DNA of 37,490 nucleotides from Devosia equisanguinis (lineage in GTDB: Bacteria > Pseudomonadota > Alphaproteobacteria > Rhizobiales > Hyphomicrobiaceae), in assembly GCA_945862355.1 (NCBI GenBank), contig CAMAYR010000013.1, positions 1-37,490 of the forward strand, in the 5' to 3' direction. The notes beneath the pieces are model-generated. The model did no database searches and was not told the origin of the DNA. It saw only the letters and a program-made list of their open reading frames with translations. The position numbers were made by a program, and so were the translations under genes. Numbering within the stretch: position 1 is the stretch's first letter; every line of letters begins with the position of its first letter. Shown here in pieces: positions 7,812 to 15,298 of the stretch.

Positions 7812-8585
7812 ATGTATCTCGACGTCACAGATCTGAGGGACTTCTACGCCACGCCGCTCGGCCAGATCGTGCGACGCATCCTGCTGCACCGGCTGCGCGC
7901 GAGGTGGCGGCACACCGAGGGCCAGACCGTGATCGGCCTCGGCTTCGCCACGCCCTTTCTCGGCGCGTTCCGAAGCGAGGCGCTGCGGGTCGGCGCGTTC
8001 ATGCCGATGCAACAAGGCGCATTGGCCTGGCCACACGATGCCGAGCGCCAGGCCGTGCTGGTCGAGGAGGATGAACTGCCCCTGCCCGACAGCTCCGTCG
8101 ACAAGCTGCTGGCGATCCATTGTCTGGAGGCGGCCGAGCGTGTCGGGCCGATGCTGCGCGAGATGTGGCGTGTGCTCACGCCGCAAGGCCGCATCATGCT
8201 GGTCGTGCCGAGCCGAGCGAGCGTGTGGGCGCGCTTCGACACGACGCCCTTCGGCCACGGCCGCCCCTACACCCGCGGCCAGCTCGAGCGCATCCTGCGC
8301 GAGGCCGGCTTCACGCCGACCGAGTGGGCGAGCGCGCTCTATGTTCCACCGTTCGAGCGCCGCCTGCTGCTGCGATGGGCGACGGGCTTCGAGCGGGTTG
8401 GCACGCGCATCTCCGGTCGGCTCGGCGGCGTCATCATGGTCGAGGCGAAAAAGGAGATGCTCGCTCCCGTCGGCAAGGCGCAGCGCGTCCGCATGCGGCT
8501 GGCCAGCCTCGTCCCCGCGCAACCCGCCGGTGTCAGGGCGCGGAAGGACGGTTCAGCGCGAAAAACCGACGACGTGCAGGGATGA
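7812..8585 (+). CDS. Class I SAM-dependent methyltransferase
   Basis: A 257-residue protein starting with DVTDLRDFYATPLG, a beginning shared by a methyltransferase family usually found beside gloB in alphaproteobacteria. GLGFATPFL (about 42-50) stands for motif I, LPLPDSSVDKLLAIHCLE (about 88-105) is the post-motif region, and MWRVLTPQGRIMLVVPSR (about 117-134) is the usual motif III segment. The glycine-rich motif I is weak, so SAM binding rests on the overall family. The substrate is unknown. The ATG has no good ribosome binding site; the start is supported by the conserved N terminus. Confidence 0.85.
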   Translation: MYLDVTDLRDFYATPLGQIVRRILLHRLRARWRHTEGQTVIGLGFATPFLGAFRSEALRVGAFMPMQQGALAWPHDAERQAVLVEEDELPLPDSSVDKLLAIHCLEAAERVGPMLREMWRVLTPQGRIMLVVPSRASVWARFDTTPFGHGRPYTRGQLERILREAGFTPTEWASALYVPPFERRLLLRWATGFERVGTRISGRLGGVIMVEAKKEMLAPVGKAQRVRMRLASLVPAQPAGVRARKDGSARKTDDVQG

Positions 8586-8611
8586 CGGCTCTGCGCCCTG
8601 CTCGACGCCGC

Positions 8612-9082
8612 TCACGGCCGCCGCGCGCCCGGCACGGCGTCGATGGTGGCGTGATAGGGCTTGATGTCGACGAGCGGCGTGCCGTCGCGGCAGTCTATGC
8701 CCTTGATTCTCAACGTCGCCCCCGCAACCCCGAGCAACTCCACGACCGCCAGCGAGATCGGGTTCGGCCGCAGCGGCGAGCGCACGCTGAACACGCCGCG
8801 CGGCGCAGGATGGACCCGCGGCCATTGCCGGATGAGATCGCGCCGGGATGCGTCCATCCAGTAGAGCACGATGAGATGAGAGAAGCCCTCGATGCCCTCC
8901 AGCCCCGCCGCGTAGCGCTCGTCGACCTCGACGGTGGCCTCGACCTGCCCCTTACCCGGGTTCTTCGGGCAGTCCGCGAGCGTCGGAAACGGCGTCCGGA
9001 TACGGCCGATGAAGTAGATGCCCGCGTCCGGGGACGGGGGAAGGTCGATCGTGATCTCGCCGGGACGGGTGGCTTGGGTCAT
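8612..9082 (-). CDS. TrmO/TsaA-like tRNA (adenine37-N6) methyltransferase
   Basis: A 156-residue protein of the TsaA/YaeB family. E. coli TrmO N6-methylates the threonylcarbamoyladenosine at position 37 of tRNAs. Family marks are YFIGRIRTPF near 23-32, GFSHLIVLYWMD near 78-89, the strongly conserved RSPLRPNPISL near 112-122, and DIKPYH near 145-150. The C-terminal extension of the enterobacterial protein is absent. The start was placed at the ATG at 9082; a longer frame starts at 9133. It ends 26 bp from the convergent methyltransferase gene. Confidence 0.85.
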   Translation of the reverse strand: MTQATRPGEITIDLPPSPDAGIYFIGRIRTPFPTLADCPKNPGKGQVEATVEVDERYAAGLEGIEGFSHLIVLYWMDASRRDLIRQWPRVHPAPRGVFSVRSPLRPNPISLAVVELLGVAGATLRIKGIDCRDGTPLVDIKPYHATIDAVPGARRP

Positions 9083-9135
9083 GTGCAGATGTGCTCCGGC
9101 GCTGAGGACCTTTCCCCTGCCTATTACAACCAAGA

Positions 9136-9164
9136 CTTGCCCCGCGGCTCAACATCGCCATATA
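9136..9164 (+). promoter_or_regulatory. Probable ffs promoter
   Basis: CTTGCC (9136-9141), a 17-nt spacer and CATATA (9159-9164) give a well-spaced promoter with a predicted start near 9171, matching the 5' end of the SRP RNA stem. Confidence 0.5.
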
Positions 9165-9171
9165 TCGCAGC

Positions 9172-9265
9172 GGAGGCTGGCGGCGGACGTTGCCCTCGCC
9201 AACCGGGTCAGGTCCGGAAGGAAGCAGCCCTAACGATCAGGCCGCGGGTCGTTCGTCAGCCTCTT
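9172..9265 (+). ncRNA. ffs: Signal recognition particle RNA (small, 4.5S type)
   Basis: The universal SRP RNA apical domain is present: GGTCAGGTCCGGAAGGAAG at 9206-9224, followed by CAGCC, which forms the loops that bind the Ffh M domain. The ends pair, GAGGCTGGCG (9173-9182) with CGTCAGCCTC (9254-9263), with one G-U pair. The total is about 94 nt, usual for the bacterial short form. With Ffh it targets nascent membrane proteins to FtsY and the translocon. It lies just upstream of dnaX, as often in Rhizobiales. The exact ends are set from the stem, not from data. Confidence 0.93.
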
Positions 9266-9267
9266 TG

Positions 9268-9289
9268 ATTGTCGCTCAATTGTCGCTCA
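9268..9289 (+). repeat. 11-bp perfect tandem repeat after ffs
   Basis: ATTGTCGCTCA occurs twice head to tail (9268-9278, 9279-9289), 3 bp past the predicted ffs end. The rest of the interval to dnaX has a small hairpin (TTGCC-AAA-GGCAA, about 9305-9317) and GC-rich sequence. Confidence 0.6.
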
Positions 9290-9396
9290 CGGGCGCTGTT
9301 CGAATTGCCAAAGGCAATGCGGCGCCCTCCGCGGGGGCGGCTGACGCCCGCCGGGTCGCTTTGCTCCCTGGCCCTGCGGGCCAAGATGGGCTTCGG

Positions 9397-11238
9397 ATGG
9401 CGAAAGACGAATCGACAGGCGACGAGAGTGTCCAGCCGCAGCCGACGGAGGCCGACGGGCAGTCCGCGCTGTTCGGCGCTGAGCCGGGGAACATTCCCTA
9501 TGTCGTGCTCGCCCGCAAGTACCGGCCGGAAAACTTCGGCGATCTGATCGGCCAGGAAGCGATGGTGCGCACGCTCAAGAACGCGTTCGCGACCAATCGT
9601 ATCGCGCAGGGCTACATGCTGACGGGCGTGCGCGGCGTCGGCAAGACGACCACCGCGCGCATTCTCGCCCGTGCGCTGAACTACGCCAAGGATGGGCAGG
9701 CCAAAGATAGTGCGGCCGACCGCCCAACGGTCGATTTCGACGGCTACGGCATCCATTGTCGCGAGATAATCGCCAGCCGCCACGCCGACGTCATCGAGAT
9801 GGACGCCGCCTCGAACACCGGCGTCGACAACATGCGCGAGATCATCGAGAGCGCGCGCTACAAGCCGATCCTCGCACGCTACAAGGTCTACATCATCGAC
9901 GAGGTGCACATGCTGTCGAAGGGCGCGTTCAACGCGCTTCTGAAGACGCTGGAGGAACCGCCCGCGCATGTGAAGTTCATCTTTGCGACGACCGAGATCC
10001 GCAAGGTGCCGGTGACAGTCCTTTCCCGCTGTCAGCGCTTCGACCTGAGGCGCGTGGACGTGCCGGTGCTGATGAAGCACTTCGAGGGCATCGTCGCCAA
10101 GGAAGGCGCGCAAGCCGAGCCCGATGCCCTGGCCCTGATCGCGCGAGCCGCGGAAGGCTCGGTCCGCGACGGGCTTTCTCTTCTCGATCAGGCGATTGCG
10201 TCCTGCGGAACGCGTGCGGGCGAGGTGAGCGAGGCGGGCACGGGGACCGTCACCACCGAGGCGGTGCGCGCGATGCTCGGCCTGGCCGACCGGGGCCGGA
10301 TATTCGATCTCGTCGAGCTGATGCTCGGCGGTAAGCCCGGCCCGGCGATCCTCGCGCTGGACGCGCTGCACAAAGACGGTGCCGAGCCTGTTCAGGTGCT
10401 GTCCGACCTCGCCGAGTGCATCCACATCGCCAGCCGCGTGAAGGCTGCCGGCGCAGAGGCTGCCGGCGAGGGGCTGTCGGCCGAGGAAAGGCGTCGCGCA
10501 ATCTCGTTGGCCGGCCAGCTATCGATGCCGCTTCTGGCGCGCGCCTGGCAGATGCTGCTCAAGGGTATCGAGGAGGCGAACCGCGCGTCCAATCAGTTGG
10601 CCGCCGCCGAGATGGTGCTGATCCGGCTCGCCTACACCGCGGACCTGCCTTCACCCGACGCGGTGATCCGCGCTTTGGGCGGCGGTGCTGTGGCCGTGCC
10701 AGCGCGCGTGACCGGCGGGGCCGGCTCAGGGACCGGCCGTGGCCCGCTCAATGCGGTGGACGCTCCCGCTCCCGCTCCTGCTATGGTCGTGGGCGGCGAC
10801 GGCGACGTTGCCGCTCCAGCCGCCATGCCCCGCAGCATTGCCGCGCGCGCCGCGATGCCCGATCCACGCAGCCTCCCGGAGATCGCCGACCTCGCCGGCC
10901 AGATGCGCGACATCAAGCTCAAGATGCTGATCGAGGACTTGGTCTGCCTCGTGCGGTTCGAGCCGGGGCGCCTCGAGATCAGCCTGCCGGAGGACGCGCC
11001 GAAGGGCTTCACAGGCGAGCTCACCGAGAAGTTGGCTAAGTGGACCGGCCGGCGCTGGATCGTCGCCGTCTCACGCGAGGCCGGCGCCAAGCCGATCGGC
11101 GTCGCCAAGCGCGAGGCAGAAGCCGCCGAGATCGAGCGGCTGCGCGCCAACCCGACGCTCAAGGCCGTGCTCGAAGCTTTTCCTGATGCCAGCATCAGGG
11201 CTGTACGGCTGATGAAGAAGGATGGCGGTGGGCAGTAG
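9397..11238 (+). CDS. dnaX: DNA polymerase III subunit gamma/tau
   Basis: A 613-residue clamp-loader ATPase that opens and places the beta sliding clamp and joins the core polymerases. YVVLARKYRPENF is at 34-46, Walker A GVRGVGKT at 77-84, Walker B in YIIDEVHML, sensor-1 FATTEIRKVP, and LSRCQRFDL. The four-cysteine zinc site of the E. coli protein is not present; only the Cys in GIHCREI remains, as is usual in alphaproteobacteria. The C-terminal third (tau-like) is Ala/Pro-rich followed by a folded part. I see no A-rich slippery site for a frameshifted gamma form. The start lacks a clear ribosome binding site; in-frame codons upstream run into ffs. The stop lies in a heptamer array. Confidence 0.95.
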   Translation: MAKDESTGDESVQPQPTEADGQSALFGAEPGNIPYVVLARKYRPENFGDLIGQEAMVRTLKNAFATNRIAQGYMLTGVRGVGKTTTARILARALNYAKDGQAKDSAADRPTVDFDGYGIHCREIIASRHADVIEMDAASNTGVDNMREIIESARYKPILARYKVYIIDEVHMLSKGAFNALLKTLEEPPAHVKFIFATTEIRKVPVTVLSRCQRFDLRRVDVPVLMKHFEGIVAKEGAQAEPDALALIARAAEGSVRDGLSLLDQAIASCGTRAGEVSEAGTGTVTTEAVRAMLGLADRGRIFDLVELMLGGKPGPAILALDALHKDGAEPVQVLSDLAECIHIASRVKAAGAEAAGEGLSAEERRRAISLAGQLSMPLLARAWQMLLKGIEEANRASNQLAAAEMVLIRLAYTADLPSPDAVIRALGGGAVAVPARVTGGAGSGTGRGPLNAVDAPAPAPAMVVGGDGDVAAPAAMPRSIAARAAMPDPRSLPEIADLAGQMRDIKLKMLIEDLVCLVRFEPGRLEISLPEDAPKGFTGELTEKLAKWTGRRWIVAVSREAGAKPIGVAKREAEAAEIERLRANPTLKAVLEAFPDASIRAVRLMKKDGGGQ

Positions 11239-11307
11239 GCAGTTGGCAGTCGGTACTACGCCTGCTATCCGCCCGTTCGCCGATTTGCCCACAGCCCACA
11301 GCCCACT
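11228..11307. repeat. Opposed heptamer arrays between dnaX and ybaB
   Basis: Four 7-bp units of the form GTNGG(C/T)A run from 11228 to 11255, overlapping the dnaX stop. Three GCCCAC(A/T) units run from 11287 to 11307. Read on the other strand, the second set is GTGGGC plus one base, so the two arrays are inverted versions of one heptamer and can pair. They lie 22 bp before ybaB. Confidence 0.65.
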
Positions 11308-11328
11308 TCCCGCCAGCGGAGCGAGCCT

Positions 11329-11649
11329 ATGAAAAACCCCTTCGACATCATGAAGCAGGTGCAGCATATGCAGGAGCGCGCGCAGCACCTGCAGGAGGAG
11401 CTGGCCGCCATGGAGATCGCCGGCGAGTCGGGCGGCGGGCTTGTGCGCGTCACGCTCGACGGCAAAGGCTCGATGAAAGGGATCAGGATCGACCCGTCGC
11501 TGATGCGGCCGGAGGAGACCGAGATCCTGGAGGATCTGATCGTAGCGGCCACCACCGACGCCAAGGGCAAGGTCGAGGCGCAGATGCATTCCAAGATGGC
11601 CGAGCTGACGGGCGGGCTACCGCTGCCGCCGGGCATGAAGCTGTTCTGA
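11329..11649 (+). CDS. ybaB: YbaB/EbfC nucleoid-associated protein
   Basis: A 106-residue YbaB/EbfC family protein, a small dimeric DNA-binding protein of the nucleoid. The N-terminal helix has the signature KQVQHMQERAQHLQEEL (about 9-25), then VRVTLDGKG and the C-terminal GGLPLPPGMKLF. In most bacteria it is encoded between dnaX and recR. Here dnaX precedes it, but recR does not follow; the next clear gene is a porin on the other strand. AGCGGAGCG upstream serves as ribosome binding site. Confidence 0.95.
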   Translation: MKNPFDIMKQVQHMQERAQHLQEELAAMEIAGESGGGLVRVTLDGKGSMKGIRIDPSLMRPEETEILEDLIVAATTDAKGKVEAQMHSKMAELTGGLPLPPGMKLF

Positions 11650-11705
11650 CCCCGCCCAGTCTACCGCAGAAGCCGATGGCAGATGTTTGCCGCAGTCGAC
11701 GTCGA

Positions 11706-11789
11706 TCAGCGATTGTCGAGCAGGCTGATGACGGCGAGGATGCCGCCGCAGAGCGAGAGCTGGGCGATGACGAGACCGGCGATCAGCAT
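11706..11789 (-). CDS. Possible 27-residue membrane peptide
   Basis: A short frame starting MLIAGLVIAQLSLCGG and ending LLDNR would give one transmembrane helix of about 20 residues with a charged C terminus. GGAG lies 7 nt before the ATG. I do not recognise it. Support is limited to the binding site, hydrophobicity and a clean stop. It sits downstream of the porin terminator on the same strand. A longer in-frame version from 11963 has an N-terminal part that does not look coding. Confidence 0.4.
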   Translation of the reverse strand: MLIAGLVIAQLSLCGGILAVISLLDNR

Positions 11790-11983
11790 GGCGTTTCTCC
11801 GTTCGAGGTGATGACGCTTACGATGCCGTAATCTTGGTTTCTGAAAAGTTACCAGGGTGACAGGTGCGGGATTCTTTTCCTGCGCGATTTCACCCGCGAT
11901 GTCTCGCGAGCCTGGCGACGAGTGCCGCGCCAACCCGGCGTGCGGCAGTTCAGTAGGGCGCAAATCGATCTGGCGAAATTCAA

Positions 11984-12011
11984 AAGGGGCCGCCGTTGCC
12001 GGCAGCCCCTT
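11984..12011 (-). terminator. Terminator after the porin gene
   Basis: On the minus strand AAGGGGCTGCCG pairs with CGGCGGCCCCTT across a 4-nt loop (12 pairs, one U-G) and is followed by TTGAATTT. It lies 31 bp past the porin stop. Confidence 0.75.
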
Positions 12012-12042
12012 CCGTCCACTGGGCCAAGCTCTGGTTTGGGGG

Positions 12043-13506
12043 TCAGAACTTGATGGTAGCGCCCGTGAAGAACACGCCGAAGTCGTCGATCGGGTTCGAC
12101 TTGAGGGTCTGCAGGTTCGCGCGGTTGATCAGCGTCAGATCGACCGACGAGCTGATGTAGCCCACATAGAGCGTCATCGCGGCAGCGTCGATGTTCTGCG
12201 ACACGCCAAGACCCCAGCTCGTGCCGTCGCCGGACTTGATGTTGATCGTGCCGACGCCAGCGAACGAGTTCAGCACGTCGCCGGCACCGATCGTGCCGAG
12301 CGCGCTGCCGGTCATGCCGCCGCCGCTGGTGTACTCGGAGTACTGGCCCCAGAAGATGGTCGAGCCGAGCGCGTTAAGCTTTGCACGCCAGCCGCCCTGC
12401 ACCCACCAGGACGAATCGGTGTCGTCGATCTGATTGCCGAGACCCGCCGCGGCCCGTTCGGCCAGGGCCTTACGGTTGTTGTCCGTGATCTGGCCCCAGC
12501 CGCCCGACAGATAGAGACCGGTCGGATTGTGCAGCAAGCTGGCGCTGGCCTGGATCGCTTCGCAGTCGACGGAGGACGCGGTGGGCAAGCCGAGGTTGGC
12601 GCACATCTGCTGGTCCGGACCGGTCCAGCTCGAGTAGCTGGCACCCGCAGCGACCCGGAACGCGCCGAGCGTGTCGGCATAGCGAAGTCCGGCGGCCATG
12701 ATATCGTCTGCGCCGAAGGACGTGAGGACCTGGAAGCCGCTCGACTTCGACTGTCCGAGGAAGAACGGCGAGGTGTACTTCACGACCGCCGTGTTGCCGC
12801 TCATGTCATACATGACAGGGTCGCTGAGCGTGCGGTTGAAAGCCTGGTTCCAGCTCAGATTGCTGAGACCGCCGTTGCCGGTCGTGCCGGACTGCCGAAG
12901 CCTGAAGCCCAGGTGCGTGTAGCCGCCGCCGTAGCCGTTCGCCGCGAACCCATCAGGATTGACGAGATTGATGGTGCCCAGACCAGAGGCAGCGTCAGAC
13001 GCGCGGCCGACCGTTACGGTTCCATACGTGCTCGAGCGCAGGAACCAGTTGGCCTGGCGCAGGGCGACGCTCTGCGTGTTGTAGGCGGCGATCTGTGCGT
13101 TGTTGGTCGCGCCGAGCGAGAGCTGGTTGGCGCTGCTGGAGCGGTACGCCCGTATCTGGAGCTCGATCCTGAAGCCGGCAGACCAGTCGCTGTTGATCTT
13201 CGCCGCGCCCCGGAAGCCGATCCGGTTCTTGATCATGTTGTTTTCTTGGACGTAGACGTTGCTTTCCGCACCGTCGTTCCAGAACAGAATGGCCTCCGAC
13301 ACTCGACCGTAGATCTGCAGGGAGACCTTGCGGTTGCCCTTGCGCGCTGTTGTTGCCTCGAGCTCGGCGACCCGCTCCTCGAGATCCGCGCAGCAATTGC
13401 CGCCCAGATCGGCCGCGGAGGCCATGCCCGTGCCGACCATCAGGCCGGCGGCGGCGATCAGGGCGATACGCCCGACCGACATGTTGAAGGAAGCTTTCAT
13501 ACGCAT
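12043..13506 (-). CDS. Outer-membrane porin (Rhizobiales porin_2 type)
   Basis: A 487-residue trimeric beta-barrel porin for passive diffusion across the outer membrane. A signal peptide ends at ASAAD (about residue 32), a short coiled-coil segment with a Cys pair follows (CCADLEERVAELEA, about 38-51), then KVSLQIYGRVSEAILFWNDG opens the barrel. Repeated amphipathic strands with GFRGAAKI, VTVGRASDA and the final aromatic residue Phe after TIK are typical. The first ATG is preceded at 6 nt by GAGGGG; a second ATG two codons on is less well placed. The gene has a good promoter with a leader of about 150 nt and a strong terminator, fitting high expression. Confidence 0.93.
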   Translation of the reverse strand: MRMKASFNMSVGRIALIAAAGLMVGTGMASAADLGGNCCADLEERVAELEATTARKGNRKVSLQIYGRVSEAILFWNDGAESNVYVQENNMIKNRIGFRGAAKINSDWSAGFRIELQIRAYRSSSANQLSLGATNNAQIAAYNTQSVALRQANWFLRSSTYGTVTVGRASDAASGLGTINLVNPDGFAANGYGGGYTHLGFRLRQSGTTGNGGLSNLSWNQAFNRTLSDPVMYDMSGNTAVVKYTSPFFLGQSKSSGFQVLTSFGADDIMAAGLRYADTLGAFRVAAGASYSSWTGPDQQMCANLGLPTASSVDCEAIQASASLLHNPTGLYLSGGWGQITDNNRKALAERAAAGLGNQIDDTDSSWWVQGGWRAKLNALGSTIFWGQYSEYTSGGGMTGSALGTIGAGDVLNSFAGVGTINIKSGDGTSWGLGVSQNIDAAAMTLYVGYISSSVDLTLINRANLQTLKSNPIDDFGVFFTGATIKF

Positions 13507-13666
13507 TGACCCCTCTATTGCCCATTTGCCACATGACTGTTGCAGATCGGATGATCGGACTGGCGTAGCGCCCGGACCATCCTGATCGCTGCGGGGTTGC
13601 GATCACTCGCGTCCCTTCTCGCAACTGCCTGATTGGGTTTAGACCAACGCGGGGTGAGAGTCGAAA

Positions 13667-13695
13667 ATCATAAATAAATCAAGCAACTGTCACAA
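13667..13695 (-). promoter_or_regulatory. Porin promoter
   Basis: On the minus strand, TTGTGA (13690-13695), 17 nt and TATGAT (13667-13672) form a good sigma-70-type promoter in an AT-rich patch. The predicted start is near 13660. Confidence 0.5.
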
Positions 13696-13732
13696 AATCT
13701 TCATGCTCTAGAGGTGCTGCGTAATTGTGACA
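13688..13732. promoter_or_regulatory. Inverted repeat overlapping the porin -35 box
   Basis: TGTCACAA (13688-13695) and its exact complement TTGTGACA (13725-13732) are separated by 29 bp. The first arm covers the -35 box, so a bound regulator could control the porin. The regulator is unknown. Confidence 0.4.
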
Positions 13733-13920
13733 TGCCAACCCATTGAAACACCCTGCAGAGGTCGCCCGTCGAAAGAGCGGCATCAGTCGCCGGTGTTGCT
13801 GATGTGTGGCTGTTGAAAAAGCTGGCAAGTGCCCATCGCGCAACAGCAGCCATTCCGAAGCCCGAATTTCAGGTCCCGAACCCGGCGTATGCGGCCGTAA
13901 TCGCCAGACGGCGAGGGCGA

Positions 13921-14955
13921 TCAGTGCGCCCGCGCGATGCAGAACGTGACAGCGTCGAGCATCGCCCTCTTGGGCTGGCTGTCGCGGAACAGGCCCAGGG
14001 CGTCGCGAGCCATGTCGCCGTAGTGGCGTGCGCGCTCGAGTGTCGCCTCGATCGCCTTGTGGCGCTTCATCAGCGCGATGGCGTGCGCCAGATCAGCATC
14101 GCCGCTCTCGCCATTGACGAGCGTGCGCTGCCAGAACGCGCGCTCCTCCTCCGAGCCCCGCCGGTAGGAAAGAATGACGGGCAGCGTGATCTTGCCCTCG
14201 CGGAAGTCGTCGCCAACCGACTTGCCGAGCCGCGCACTGTCGCCGCCGTAGTCGAGTGCGTCGTCGACCAGCTGGAACGCGATGCCGAGTGCGCGGCCAT
14301 AGGATTTCATGGCGGCCTGCTCGTCCGGCGGACGATTGGCGATCGCGCCGCCGACCTCGGTGGCGGCCGAGAAAAGTGCTGCGGTCTTGGCGTTGACGAT
14401 GGCGAGGTACTCGTCCTCCGTCGTCGCCATATTCTTGGCGGCGGCAAGCTGCATGACCTCGCCCTCGGCTATCACCGCGGCCGCATTGGACAGGATGCGC
14501 AGGGCAGTCAGCGAGCCGACATCGACCATCATCCGGAACGCCTGGCCGAGCAGGAAGTCCCCGACGAGAACGCTCGCCTGATTGCCCCACAGCAGCCGTG
14601 CGGCCTTCTTGCCGCGGCGGAAATCGCTCTCGTCGACCACGTCGTCGTGCAGCAGGGTCGCGGTGTGCATGAACTCCACGGCTGCTGCCAGCCGCACATG
14701 CCCCTCGCCCTTGTATCCGGCAAGTCTCGCAGCGGCGATGGTCAGCATGGGCCTGAGCCGCTTGCCGCCGGAATCGATCAGGTGATGCGCAAGCGTTTGG
14801 ATCAGCTCGACATCGGAGACGGCCTTGTCCAGGATGATCCGGTTGACGCCGGCCATGTCTTCGGAAACGAGTTCGAGCAAAGGCTGCAACGACCCTTCTC
14901 TCGGCTCCTCGAATGGAACGACGACTCCCACGTGTGCTTCCTCGCTGCTATGCAT
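13921..14955 (-). CDS. ispB: Long-chain polyprenyl diphosphate synthase
   Basis: A 344-residue trans-isoprenyl diphosphate synthase that extends farnesyl diphosphate with isopentenyl diphosphate to make the ubiquinone side chain (octaprenyl or decaprenyl). GGKRLRP is at 63-69, the first Asp-rich motif LLHDDVVD at 101-108 and the second LVDDALDYGG at 229-238. The residues before the first motif are small and not bulky aromatics, which fits long products rather than farnesyl or geranylgeranyl. Exact chain length cannot be read. It is divergent from the DUF2007 gene across 94 bp. Confidence 0.92.
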   Translation of the reverse strand: MHSSEEAHVGVVVPFEEPREGSLQPLLELVSEDMAGVNRIILDKAVSDVELIQTLAHHLIDSGGKRLRPMLTIAAARLAGYKGEGHVRLAAAVEFMHTATLLHDDVVDESDFRRGKKAARLLWGNQASVLVGDFLLGQAFRMMVDVGSLTALRILSNAAAVIAEGEVMQLAAAKNMATTEDEYLAIVNAKTAALFSAATEVGGAIANRPPDEQAAMKSYGRALGIAFQLVDDALDYGGDSARLGKSVGDDFREGKITLPVILSYRRGSEEERAFWQRTLVNGESGDADLAHAIALMKRHKAIEATLERARHYGDMARDALGLFRDSQPKRAMLDAVTFCIARAH

Positions 14956-15049
14956 CCCGATAAGATATAAGGGTTTACCCGTTCAGCGCTGGTCCGGCAA
15001 TTCGCCGCATCAGTAGGTCTCGGGGGAAGCCCCGCTAGGAGCAACGCTC

Positions 15050-15298
15050 ATGCGCGAGTTGATGCGGACCAACGATCCCGTAGTGCTGAGCCTCGCACGC
15101 ACGGTACTGGAGGACGCAGGCGTCTTGGCGATCGTGGCCGACACTCATATGAGCGTGCTGGAAGGCTCGATCGGGATGTTTCCCCGCCGTGTGATGGTCG
15201 TCGACGAGCAGTTTCGCGCGGCAAGCGAGATTCTGGAGGAGGCGGGTCTAGGCGAGTGGCTTTACCATGATGAGCAACGCGGCGGTGGCGACGACTGA
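15050..15298 (+). CDS. DUF2007 domain protein
   Basis: An 82-residue cytoplasmic protein of the DUF2007 family, small ferredoxin-like domains sometimes called putative signal-transducing proteins. Typical parts are MRELMRTNDPVVLSLARTVLEDAG at the start, VADTHMSVLEGS in the middle and RVMVVDEQFRAASEIL later. No biochemical role is established. AGGAG lies 8 nt before the ATG. Its end overlaps the start of the next gene by 32 bp, so the two are translationally linked. Confidence 0.88.
   Translation: MRELMRTNDPVVLSLARTVLEDAGVLAIVADTHMSVLEGSIGMFPRRVMVVDEQFRAASEILEEAGLGEWLYHDEQRGGGDD

Larger units (their letters stand above)
13507..13920. other. Porin upstream region
   Basis: Positions 13507-13660 are the predicted porin leader, 13667-13695 the promoter and 13688-13732 an inverted repeat. 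Between 13740 and 13920, behind the polyprenyl synthetase gene, I see no gene and no convincing terminator. Confidence 0.55.

Noticed and set aside
11857-13509. A 550-codon plus-strand frame opposite the porin
   Set aside because: It has no recognisable domain, and the porin on the other strand has promoter, binding site, signal peptide and terminator.
13687-13704. PHO-box-like CTGTCAC-AAAA-TCTTCAT
   Set aside because: The second half matches the consensus at only 4 of 7 positions, and its orientation points away from the porin with no plus-strand gene downstream.
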